NCBI GenBank assembly: GCA_002427505.1
Contig: DIRJ01000027.1
Span: 1-23,680, forward strand
Direction: 5' to 3'
Length of the DNA stretch: 23,680 bases
Origin: Mageeibacillus sp. UBA5439
Lineage (GTDB): Bacteria; Bacillota; Clostridia; Saccharofermentanales; DTU023
Part shown: one piece after another, positions 7,756-15,209 of the stretch
Layout: every line of letters begins with the position of its first letter
How positions within the stretch are numbered: position 1 is the first letter of the stretch
The notes under the pieces: generated by a model
The model's database searches: none
The model's input: only the letters and a program-made list of their open reading frames with translations
Told to the model about the DNA's origin: nothing
Program-made: the position numbers and the translations under genes

Positions 7756-8772
7756 TTAAGCTACTCTCTTTTGGCGGATTCTCGGATCAAGATAAGCGAC
7801 AATCATATCAACAATAATATTCACAATTGTGTATATTATTCCGATTATTATGACCACAGCAACTATCGCGTTTAAATCCTTGTTAAGCATTGCATTGACA
7901 CCATAGTTTGATAAGCCAGGCCAATTAAATATTTTTTCAACAAGGAAAGCGTTTCCCAACATAGCAGCTAAGTCTAATCCCATTACAGTTATGACGGATC
8001 CTGAAGACGGCTTCATTAAATATCTATTAAGTAATCTCTTCTCTGGCAATCCGTAAGAACGGGATACTGTCATATATTCTTTACCTGAATTTTCAACCAA
8101 AGCATTTCGCATCAAACGCGCATTTTGAAACATCCCCCCTAAGGACAATGCAAAAGCAGGCAGCAATATATGTAAAAATGCATCCCAGGCTGTTGCAAAT
8201 CGTCCTGCTAATAAGGAATCTATAAAAAACAAACCCGTCACACGATTTGGGGCAGCCACTCCAGGACTCAGGCGTCCTAAAACAGGAATAACTTGCCAAA
8301 AGTGACCAAAAAGGAGTAATAAAAGTATACTTACAACAAATGCAGGCATAGCAATTCCTGCATAGGACAAAAATCTAACCAATCCATCAATAACACCATC
8401 TCTATGTTTTGCTGCTTTTTTACCTAAGAAGATGGCTCCAAGGGTCATAAATAAGCCGGCAAAGAGCATTAACTCAATTGTAGCGGGGAGAAATTGTTTA
8501 ACATCCAGGCTCACAGATCTGCGTGTTATTATTGAAGTACCTAAATCGCCTCTAAATACATCGCGTAACCAATAAACATACTGTACAGGTAAGGGCCTAT
8601 CCACATATAGTTCTCTATTCAAGGCATCAACAGCTTCTTGTGTAGCTCTCGGCCCCAGAGCCAGCCTTCCTGGGTCTCCGGGAATAACACGAGACAATAT
8701 AAATATTAATATAGAGACGCCTAGAATAACTAAGAGGCTTTGCAGTATCCTTTTCCCGATATATCGACCCAT
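7756..8772 (-). CDS. Peptide/nickel-type ABC transporter permease (DppB/OppB-like)
   Basis: This 338-residue membrane protein is the first permease of the importer. The N-terminus MGRYIGKRILQSLLVILGVS is typical of DppB. It is followed by FILSRVIPGDP, the DppB-type RPLPVQYVYWL segment, and FRGDLGTSI. Five more hydrophobic helices follow, with the EAA-type loop near YMTVSRSYGLPEKRLLNRYL. The C-terminus DPRIR is also typical of the family. I chose the start at 8772 because GAAAGGA lies about 9 bases upstream and homologues begin with this sequence. A longer frame to 8850 would pass through a perfect hairpin and is unlikely. A 16-bp stem-loop separates it from the DUF917 gene upstream. Confidence 0.92.
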   Translation of the reverse strand: MGRYIGKRILQSLLVILGVSILIFILSRVIPGDPGRLALGPRATQEAVDALNRELYVDRPLPVQYVYWLRDVFRGDLGTSIITRRSVSLDVKQFLPATIELMLFAGLFMTLGAIFLGKKAAKHRDGVIDGLVRFLSYAGIAMPAFVVSILLLLLFGHFWQVIPVLGRLSPGVAAPNRVTGLFFIDSLLAGRFATAWDAFLHILLPAFALSLGGMFQNARLMRNALVENSGKEYMTVSRSYGLPEKRLLNRYLMKPSSGSVITVMGLDLAAMLGNAFLVEKIFNWPGLSNYGVNAMLNKDLNAIVAVVIIIGIIYTIVNIIVDMIVAYLDPRIRQKRVA

Positions 8773-8803
8773 CGCATATGTCCTTTCATGTGAACTAACT
8801 ATT

Positions 8804-8838
8804 TCCTGCATTATTGAAAATATTTCAATAATGCAGGA
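8804..8838. repeat. Perfect 16-bp stem-loop between DUF917 copy B and the DppB-like gene
   Basis: TCCTGCATTATTGAAA (8804-8819) is the exact reverse complement of TTTCAATAATGCAGGA (8823-8838), with a loop of three bases. In the operon direction the stem starts 13 bases after the DUF917 stop codon and is followed by AAATAGTTAG, not by a U-tract. It therefore looks like an mRNA processing or 3'-end stabilising element, or a palindromic protein site, more than an intrinsic terminator. Confidence 0.75.
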
Positions 8839-8851
8839 TTTGGCAAACAAG

Positions 8852-9976
8852 CTATCTTTCTTTAATTACACTGTCAATCGGTACATGATCAATATCAAAG
8901 CCGAAATATCTCGGTGTTAACAAAGTGCTGTTTTTCTGTTCATCCTTACAGGCTAAAGCAACAATAGCGACATTCTGTCCTTCGTAGGATGAAGGGTTAG
9001 GAACAGGTTCACCAGTATCGGTATCAATGGCACATATAAGATCCGGACTAGTTATGTAGGGAGATCCATTTTTCCACAAAACATGGTTCTCATTTTTGAA
9101 CCAAACTTTAAGCTCTTCTTCGCCGCAATCAACTGTATATGTTCCCCAATAATAGCCATCAGTATCACGATCATCTTTTTCAACAATGACACCGCGACCT
9201 ATTACATATCCTCCCAGAAAGGTCATTAACTCCTGAACAAAGTCTTTCCCTGCTTCCTTAGCTTCACGCAAAAGCTTGCCCGCTTCATAAGATTCACTTA
9301 AGGTATTTTTAATCACAGTTTTTTTCATCTTACTGGCTTCTAAAGCCATCCCAGCTTGTCCAGCTAAGCCATAGCCGGCAACACTGATCAGTTTGCCCAG
9401 ATGTTCAGTTGTACGTGGATTGATTGCATTTTTGATAATACAGACGTTGCCCCATTCATCAACTGAAGCGATTGGAGCAAGCTTATGTCCATCATAATTA
9501 TATGTAATTTGGACAATTTCAGGGATTGCTCTGCCAGTATAATCTCCGTCTACAGTAACCATACCTCTCTGAGCACCAGCGGCAATGGCTGCGGACGCAT
9601 TTGCTCCGGCAAGCTCTATCGGGACAATAACGTCAAACTTTTGTTTAGTATATTCTTCAAGTTCACCGATCGCCTTACTCATACGATCTCTCTCTGGATT
9701 CACACTTGTCTCATCTGTCATACCATAAGATGACATTTCTTTTATAGTGTCTTCTGTATGCGGCGCTATTGATCCCATTAAGAATGGACAAACACTCATG
9801 GCATCATCAGGAATACTCTCCGCATCGACCCATCCAATCTCATGCCCATCGTTTAAAGCAGCCATAAGAGAATCAATTCCATTCTCCGGTAGCCCTCCTC
9901 CTCCGGTACCAAAAAAAGTACATCCTCGAACAAAATCTTCAACTTGTTGTCGATTTTCTAACTTCATCGTTGGCAT
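8852..9976 (-). CDS. DUF917 family protein (S-methyl thiohydantoin desulfurase-like), copy B
   Basis: This 374-residue protein is the first gene of the minus-strand operon and a paralogue of 1039-2178. It shares GCTFFGTGGGG (18-28), CPFLMGSIAPHTED, VPIELAGANA and VDGDYTGRAIPE, and the C-terminal PRYFGFDIDHVPIDSVIK, which parallels PRAFGFDIDYKTVESLIK in copy A. The two differ at many positions, including GGGN versus AGAN near the middle, so they may have different substrates or form a mixed complex. I chose the start at 9976 because GGAGG lies five bases upstream; the reading frame can be extended to a TTG at 9988, but that would place the ribosome binding site inside the gene. The family is associated with desulfurisation or hydrolysis of thiohydantoin- and hydantoin-type rings. 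The reaction of this copy is not known. Confidence 0.85.
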   Translation of the reverse strand: MPTMKLENRQQVEDFVRGCTFFGTGGGGLPENGIDSLMAALNDGHEIGWVDAESIPDDAMSVCPFLMGSIAPHTEDTIKEMSSYGMTDETSVNPERDRMSKAIGELEEYTKQKFDVIVPIELAGANASAAIAAGAQRGMVTVDGDYTGRAIPEIVQITYNYDGHKLAPIASVDEWGNVCIIKNAINPRTTEHLGKLISVAGYGLAGQAGMALEASKMKKTVIKNTLSESYEAGKLLREAKEAGKDFVQELMTFLGGYVIGRGVIVEKDDRDTDGYYWGTYTVDCGEEELKVWFKNENHVLWKNGSPYITSPDLICAIDTDTGEPVPNPSSYEGQNVAIVALACKDEQKNSTLLTPRYFGFDIDHVPIDSVIKER

Positions 9977-10226
9977 ACATACCTCCAAAAATTTTAATAA
10001 TTCTTCTGCCTAGACAAACTTCTTTTACCACGAACACGCATTTTACTGAAATGTGACTGTAATACGTCCTTTAGTAAATACACCATAAAAACAGTCAAAA
10101 TGTGAAGATACATGATTGAAGAGCTTGTATTTATTGTACTGAATGAATTATTATACTTCTATGTGCCACTGCTCATTTTCCAGCTTGTGATATATGCACT
10201 TAACCCATGTAAGAGGTTGTTACAAC
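9977..10226. promoter_or_regulatory. Divergent control region between the catabolic operon and the PucR gene
   Basis: This 250-base AT-rich gap must hold the promoters of both the minus-strand operon and the plus-strand regulator, and probably the PucR binding site. For the plus strand, TTGTAT (10125-10130), an 18-base spacer and TATTAT (10149-10154) is a possible promoter. For the minus strand a TATAAT occurs at 10150-10155 without a good -35, and a TTGACT at 10093-10098 lacks a good -10. TTTACT (10042-10047) and AGTAAA (10073-10078) are reverse complements. I see no single outstanding dyad. Confidence 0.35.
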
Positions 10227-11837
10227 ATGTTTACTGTACAAAATGCACTTTTCCAACACCCTATTAGTCTTGGAGAACTTGTTGCCGGTCATAAAGGATT
10301 ATCTAATCCCATAGAAAGCATAACTGTGCTTGAAATTCCAGACGCTGAAGATTTCCTGGAAGAGAACCTGATAGCGCTAACTTCTTTCTATGCTATTGCA
10401 GGGGATACTGATAAGCAGCTTAGAGTTGTAAGATTGCTAGCAAAATATAATGTAGCTGCGCTTATTCTTTTTAATGTCGTTCGTTCCGGATCCCGATCCA
10501 ATTTGTCAAATGAACTCTTAAATCTCTGTGACGAACTAGGACTGCCTCTGATTGTTATGCCTGATTCAGTATCCTATTCGAGCGTTATCGAAGTAGTAGT
10601 GGATCGTTTATTAGACAGGGAAGTTACAAAACTCCAAAACACCATTGCCTTGTATGAAACATATATCAACCAGCTTCAAACTTCTGACGACGGCTACACT
10701 GGCTTGTTAGACGTTCTGTCAAGACTATTAGAGAAAGAAATATCGTTTTACAATCATAATCACATCTGTATATACGGGACTGATATCTTAGACATAAAAG
10801 ATAATAGTAAGTTGACAGAATCGATCAAGGAATATCTTCCGCAGGATCTATCTGATATGTATAGAGTTAACTCTATTGTTTTAAATGGGATTTCGTATTT
10901 AATCATTCCTATTGTTCAGAATTACGCGTACTATGGTTTGATTATTATTAAAAATATGCAACAACCTGTATCTGATGTCAATCAATTATTGATTGACCAG
11001 ACTATTAAAGCTCTCTGTGTCAGTCTGCTCAGTTTCGATCGAATGGATGAGTATAACTATAGAATGAAAAAGAGGTTTCTACAGGATTTAGTGTTAGGCC
11101 TCTCCGGCGATAATGCTCAAGTTATCTCTCAAGCGGAAAAACTAAACTTGAAATTCGACAATGTTACGAATTTAGTAATTATTCAGCTTTTCGCTACAGG
11201 CAAGGAATATAATTTTTTTCATAAACATATTGATTGTATTCAAGATATTTTAAAGGCGATCAGATATCAAGATATTATTTTTACGATGAAAAAATATAAT
11301 CAAATCATTGCGTTATCCAGTTTAAGTGATGTAAGGTCACAATCTTTCCTTGATGCCGTTAATAAAGTTAATGAGTATTCAAGAAAAAACAATATAATTT
11401 TGAAAATTGCTGCAAACGATTGGCCTGTGGAACTGAGCGAAGTACATGATTGTTACTTGCAAACTGTCAATAGCATTGAAATAGCACAAAAACTCTCAAT
11501 AAGTTCAGCTTTTATCTCCTATAGCGATGTTAAAATTATCGACTTATTCTATAAGCATCTTAACCGTACAGATGTAAAAGAAGCAGTGGGGAAATTGTTG
11601 GCACCTGTTCGTGAGTATGATTTAGAGCATAGTTCAGACCTGGAGAAGACATTTGCAAGTCTTTTATCACATAATTTATCTACGTCAAAGGTTGCAGATG
11701 ATGTTTTTATACATCGAAACACAGTCTTGCAGAGAAAGAAAAATATTGAAAACTTATATTGTTGTGATCCGTTTTCTGATAAAGAGCGTCCAAAATATAT
11801 TTTGGCCTTTTTATTGAGAGATCTCTACGAGGTGTAA
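10227..11837 (+). CDS. PucR family transcriptional regulator
   Basis: This 536-residue cytosolic regulator has the layout of PucR/CdaR-type activators. The N-terminal PucR domain (about 1-130) begins MFTVQNALFQHPISLGELVAG and includes EENLIALTSFYAIAGD and LGLPLIVMP, as in purine catabolism regulators. A variable middle region (about 130-460) probably senses a ligand. The C-terminal helix-turn-helix region (about 470-536) includes LLSHNLSTSKVADDVFIHRNTVLQRKKNIE, close to the usual IHRNTLxYRLxRI. I chose the start at 10227 because it matches the usual N-terminus and AGAGG lies about 10 bases upstream; the frame is open back to 10194. It is divergent from the DUF917/transporter operon and is its most likely regulator. 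Proteins of this type often activate catabolism of purines, amino acids or other nitrogen compounds in response to the substrate. Confidence 0.92.
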   Translation: MFTVQNALFQHPISLGELVAGHKGLSNPIESITVLEIPDAEDFLEENLIALTSFYAIAGDTDKQLRVVRLLAKYNVAALILFNVVRSGSRSNLSNELLNLCDELGLPLIVMPDSVSYSSVIEVVVDRLLDREVTKLQNTIALYETYINQLQTSDDGYTGLLDVLSRLLEKEISFYNHNHICIYGTDILDIKDNSKLTESIKEYLPQDLSDMYRVNSIVLNGISYLIIPIVQNYAYYGLIIIKNMQQPVSDVNQLLIDQTIKALCVSLLSFDRMDEYNYRMKKRFLQDLVLGLSGDNAQVISQAEKLNLKFDNVTNLVIIQLFATGKEYNFFHKHIDCIQDILKAIRYQDIIFTMKKYNQIIALSSLSDVRSQSFLDAVNKVNEYSRKNNIILKIAANDWPVELSEVHDCYLQTVNSIEIAQKLSISSAFISYSDVKIIDLFYKHLNRTDVKEAVGKLLAPVREYDLEHSSDLEKTFASLLSHNLSTSKVADDVFIHRNTVLQRKKNIENLYCCDPFSDKERPKYILAFLLRDLYEV

Positions 11838-11892
11838 TGATACCGGCTTAATACTGGCATTGTGACGTTGCGAAATGTTCAGGAATAGTTGC

Positions 11893-12999
11893 TTAAGACA
11901 CCTCTGTTATATATTTTTCAAGAACTTCATTTATAGGATAGCCGTGTCTTAAGTCTACAAACAAGTCAGCTCGTTTCTGGTTCATTTGAGTTGATGAAAT
12001 TAGAGCTGAATTGTATTTTGCAATAGCATCCAGATCAACAGGGTACAGATCCATGTATTCATTTAACTTTTTCATAATAGTATCGCCTTTTTCAGTGTTC
12101 ACAATGATTGTGGAATAATTAACACACTTGTCTGATTCAGGCAAAAATGCTTGCATATTATTCAAATCCCCAATGGTCAAGTCACCTACTCGATCTGTCT
12201 TCGCAAAAATGCACTCTCCACAAGAAGGTCGAAGGATTAGAGCTTGTATAAAAGCTTGATAAAAAATATCATTCTTATTCTCTAGAATTCGTCCATCAAC
12301 AAATTTGGTTCTTGTGATGTTTTGATTCAAAAGACCTTTAACAATTCTTTTAGACCGGAATTCAAAAGACACAACTTCTGAATCATTTGCTCCCTCCAGA
12401 TAGTTAATATATTTGTCAAATATCCCAGGACTACCGACACCATGGCAAATGAGATCAATACAAAGTAAATTATCATAGTCCTTGTTCAGAAAATTTCTAA
12501 CTCCAGCGACCTGGCAAGGTGTCCCCGAGAAAATCACTCTGCGCCCTTCTTCAAGAAATCTCCTAATGCTGCAATAGTTGCCGCTCATGTTACTCTGCGA
12601 ATATTTCGATTTTCTAAAGCAATCAATATCATTTATGTTAGTTACGAAATCATGAATAACGTTACTTTTGTCAAGATGTTTAGCTCCAAATATTGCAATT
12701 GCGGGATTTTCAAATGCCTGGCAAATAGCAGAAAAAGCTCCACCTGATGTACTTGCTAACCACACATCAGTATTGTTATGCCTGCCTGCAACGCAATATT
12801 GCTTAGTATCGTCTACAGGGACACGGTTCACAATAGGACAAACTTCTTCACACCTGCCACAGTCTATGCATGCAGAGCCAGCATTTGGGTACCAAAAGCC
12901 TTCTTCATCTATATCAAGAGTAATGCACTCGGTTGGGCAAACTGCTTGGCAAGCTCCGCAGCCTGTACACGCTTGCTTTGATTTAATGAAACTTAGCAT
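11893..12999 (-). CDS. FrhB-family iron-sulfur flavoprotein-like oxidoreductase (coenzyme F420 hydrogenase/dehydrogenase beta subunit family)
   Basis: This 368-residue protein starts with a two-cluster ferredoxin domain: CxxCxxCxxxCP at C11, C14, C17, C21 and again at C44, C47, C50, C54, each set expected to bind a [4Fe-4S] cluster. The FrhB N- and C-terminal domains follow, with STSGGAFSAI (84-93), FSGTPCQVAG (158-167), CIDLICHGVGSP (181-192) and a late RPSCGECIFAKTDRVGDLTIGD. Family members pass electrons between ferredoxin, flavin and sometimes F420; in Firmicutes such proteins also occur beside polysaccharide genes, with unclear substrates. Here it stands alone and converges with the PucR gene (55-base gap). 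AGGAAG lies upstream of the ATG. The FrhB domains suggest flavin binding, but the partner and reaction are unknown. Confidence 0.85.
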   Translation of the reverse strand: MLSFIKSKQACTGCGACQAVCPTECITLDIDEEGFWYPNAGSACIDCGRCEEVCPIVNRVPVDDTKQYCVAGRHNNTDVWLASTSGGAFSAICQAFENPAIAIFGAKHLDKSNVIHDFVTNINDIDCFRKSKYSQSNMSGNYCSIRRFLEEGRRVIFSGTPCQVAGVRNFLNKDYDNLLCIDLICHGVGSPGIFDKYINYLEGANDSEVVSFEFRSKRIVKGLLNQNITRTKFVDGRILENKNDIFYQAFIQALILRPSCGECIFAKTDRVGDLTIGDLNNMQAFLPESDKCVNYSTIIVNTEKGDTIMKKLNEYMDLYPVDLDAIAKYNSALISSTQMNQKRADLFVDLRHGYPINEVLEKYITEVS

Positions 13000-13218
13000 A
13001 TAAACTTCCTACACAATTTTTTGATAACAATGATAGTACATGTAGATCTATTAATACATGTGTTTGCAAACTTGATTTTCCCACTAGGTAAATCTTGCAT
13101 ACTTGTCAAACACATTATTTGCAGGTGATGAACATACTAGCCCATTTAGACTTGTATTTTCCAGTCCTTAGTCCGCAACTCAAAATCATAGTAATTTAGT
13201 CTAACTATTTATTAGGCC

Positions 13219-13248
13219 TATGTTTAAGGGTGTTATGCCTTAAACATA
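13219..13248. repeat. Inverted repeat, 11-bp perfect arms
   Basis: TATGTTTAAGG (13219-13229) and CCTTAAACATA (13238-13248) are exact reverse complements separated by eight bases. There is no T-tract on either side. It lies about 40 bases upstream of the -35 of the predicted DUF364 promoter, so an operator or activator site is possible. Confidence 0.5.
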
Positions 13249-13285
13249 AGAAATAGAACACCTCTGACTAAAGACAATACGAATC

Positions 13286-13314
13286 TTTAAAGATTTTCTG
13301 CTCCTGTGTATACT
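13286..13314 (+). promoter_or_regulatory. Probable sigma-A promoter of the DUF364 gene
   Basis: TTTAAA (13286-13291), a 17-base spacer and TATACT (13309-13314) resemble a -35/-10 pair. Transcription would start near 13321, about 30 bases before the ATG at 13350. Confidence 0.45.
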
Positions 13315-13349
13315 TGATATCAGTTAGCCGGGTAAAGAGGTGTATCGAC

Positions 13350-14177
13350 ATGAACAGAATCTTAGCGGAATCAATATCACTGGTGAAAGATAAATTAGGT
13401 TCGCGGATCAAGGACATAACCGTAGAGCGGGCTGTCCTGGGTCTCTTCTTTACAGGAGTTAAATTATCAACCGGACATGGCGGCCTCAGTTTCACCCCTG
13501 TAAAAGAGATGCCTGAAGCTGTCTGCTGCCCCAGTTCGGCCAAAGCCATGCCCCTGTCCGGAAAACTGAATCAGCAGCCCGTGACCAGGTATCTGGATGA
13601 CCTTGCTTCCGATAATTTGCTCAGAAAATCCCTGGGCATAGCTGCCCTAAACGCCTTAAGCATGGCCATTTGGGCTGAAGAAGCATCAGATGATTACGAA
13701 ACGATCTATGCTGCCGACGCCTTTGACGAGGTTGACGTTAAGGATTATGGACAAACCGTTGTTGTCGGTGCCCTGGTTCCCATGCTGCGGAAGCTGATCA
13801 AGGAAGACGCCGACTTTAAGGTGCTGGAACAGGATGTTAGGACTTTAAAGGGTAAGGAGCTGGATCATTACGCGCCGGCAGCCGATGCCCCTCTCTATGT
13901 ACCTGAAGCAGACCTGCTGGTTGTGACCGGTGTGACGGTTCTCAACGACTCGATCGACCAGCTCCTGGATCTGGCCAAGGAAGGAGCCGAGATCATTGTC
14001 ACCGGACCTACTGCCAGCATGCTGCCGGACACCTTTTTCGCCAGAGGAGTCAGCATCCTGGGCGGAATCCAGGTCACAAAAGCGGACCAGTTACTGGACC
14101 TGATCAGTCAGGGCGGATCAGGCTATCACTTCTATGGTAAATACGCAGAGAAAACAGTCATCCGAAAAAGAGCTTAG
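13350..14177 (+). CDS. DUF4213 plus DUF364 domain protein (putative heavy-metal chelation family)
   Basis: This 275-residue cytosolic protein has two domains. The N-terminal DUF4213 part (about 1-85) includes RIKDITVERAVLGLFFTGVKL and GGLSFTPVKE. The C-terminal DUF364 part (about 110-270) is a Rossmann-like domain, with DVKDYGQTVVVGALVPMLRKL, DLLVVTGVTVLNDSIDQLLDLA and EIIVTGPTASMLPDTFFARGV. The family is named for a suggested role in metal chelation, based on structural work on a Desulfitobacterium relative as I recall; the biochemical role is not established. I chose the start at 13350 because AAGAGG lies about 9 bases upstream. It is a single-gene unit converging with the WYL regulator. 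From here on the DNA is visibly richer in G+C than to the left. Confidence 0.85.
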   Translation: MNRILAESISLVKDKLGSRIKDITVERAVLGLFFTGVKLSTGHGGLSFTPVKEMPEAVCCPSSAKAMPLSGKLNQQPVTRYLDDLASDNLLRKSLGIAALNALSMAIWAEEASDDYETIYAADAFDEVDVKDYGQTVVVGALVPMLRKLIKEDADFKVLEQDVRTLKGKELDHYAPAADAPLYVPEADLLVVTGVTVLNDSIDQLLDLAKEGAEIIVTGPTASMLPDTFFARGVSILGGIQVTKADQLLDLISQGGSGYHFYGKYAEKTVIRKRA

Positions 14178-14198
14178 TGGCAGGCATTACTTCCTTCC

Positions 14199-15158
14199 TT
14201 AACTACAATCGGCCGGGTCTTTGCTGTCCCCTCCTTCGCCCTGCTGGCTCAAGATGCGGACTTTGTCTCCCTGGGCATCCAGAAACATGTAGATCCCGTC
14301 GCCAAAGGACTCTGCCATAATGGTATAGACTCCGTCTTCTTCCTTGATAATCCTGGAAGTGGGCAGGCGGTCCTGAATCGCCTCCAGAGATGGCCCGGAA
14401 TATTCGAAGACTACTGTCTGCAAGGAACCCGAGTACATAAATTGAACCCGGTCCCTGAACTCACCGTCCTGAAAACGATCCTTATAGGGAATGCTGAAAG
14501 TCCCGAAACCGTCCCTGATGCTCTCAATGCGATCGACTCGATAGGTATAGGGGTGGTCACGCTGGCCCGGAATATAGGCCAGCAGATAAAAATAAAACTC
14601 GGAAAAAAGAATACCGACAGCTTCAATTTTTCGCTGAATAGCTTTGCCGTCCTGACGGCAATATTTTATTTCAATAATATTCTGCTCGGTAATATGTTCC
14701 GACAAAAGCCAGATGAGCTCAAGCAGGTCCTTGCCATGCCGGGGTTCGACATAAGACACGCGTTCTTTGCCGATCAGTTTTTCAACATGAGGGCAGTCGG
14801 CCGGTGAAATCTGCAGCAGAAGCTTATCTATCAGCTCATTCATTTCCTTTTTATTAAAGGCCCGGCTCTCCAGGAGCACCTTGCACAGAGCCAAAACATC
14901 GACATTCCTTAACCAGCCCTGGTCAGATTTGGCCAATGAGTAGCTGTTGCTCACCCGATCATAGTGAATGGTATTGCAGCGATAAGAATCGGCAAAATAA
15001 GCTCTTAATTCATCGAGATCTCTTTGCACCGTTTTTTCGCTGACATTATATTCCTGCGCTAAAGCGGATTTATTGACTGCTTCGCCGTTGTTTAAGCGTT
15101 CAAATATAGCGATTAAGCGGCGGCTTTGTTTAGACCTTGCCGGTATTTCTCCCCCCAT
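14199..15158 (-). CDS. WYL-domain transcriptional regulator (DeoR/YafY type)
   Basis: This 319-residue regulator has an N-terminal winged helix-turn-helix (about residues 14-55: RRLIAIFERLNNGEAVNKSA and then VSEKTVQRDLDELR). A WYL domain follows (about 135-220), with EQNIIEIKYCRQDGKAIQRKIEAVGILFSEFYFYLLAYI and the YRVDRIESI segment. WYL domains sense ligands, often nucleotides or oligonucleotides. I chose the start at 15158 because GGAGG lies five bases upstream; the ATG at 15197 has no ribosome binding site. It lies 51 bases after the stop of the orphan gene 15210-15920 in the same direction, so the two are probably co-transcribed. Its targets may include that gene and the divergent permease cluster, but this is inference. 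Confidence 0.88.
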   Translation of the reverse strand: MGGEIPARSKQSRRLIAIFERLNNGEAVNKSALAQEYNVSEKTVQRDLDELRAYFADSYRCNTIHYDRVSNSYSLAKSDQGWLRNVDVLALCKVLLESRAFNKKEMNELIDKLLLQISPADCPHVEKLIGKERVSYVEPRHGKDLLELIWLLSEHITEQNIIEIKYCRQDGKAIQRKIEAVGILFSEFYFYLLAYIPGQRDHPYTYRVDRIESIRDGFGTFSIPYKDRFQDGEFRDRVQFMYSGSLQTVVFEYSGPSLEAIQDRLPTSRIIKEEDGVYTIMAESFGDGIYMFLDAQGDKVRILSQQGEGGDSKDPADCS

Positions 15159-15209
15159 AGCGACCTCCGTCCTTCCTTCCCGTCCCTCTGCCTGCATTCA
15201 GCTTAATTA

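Larger units (their letters stand above)
13000..13349. other. AT-rich intergenic region between divergent FrhB-like and DUF364 genes
   Basis: No gene is visible in these 350 bases. They hold two ACATGT-containing palindromes (13037-13044 and 13056-13061), a TTTGCAAA palindrome (13063-13070), an 11-bp inverted repeat at 13219-13248, and a plausible promoter for the DUF364 gene (13286-13314). The palindromes lie in the leader of the FrhB-like gene and could be protein-binding sites. Confidence 0.45.

Noticed and set aside
14442..14807. Plus-strand open frame opposite the WYL gene
   Set aside because: It is antisense to a clear regulator gene with domain support and has no independent signal.
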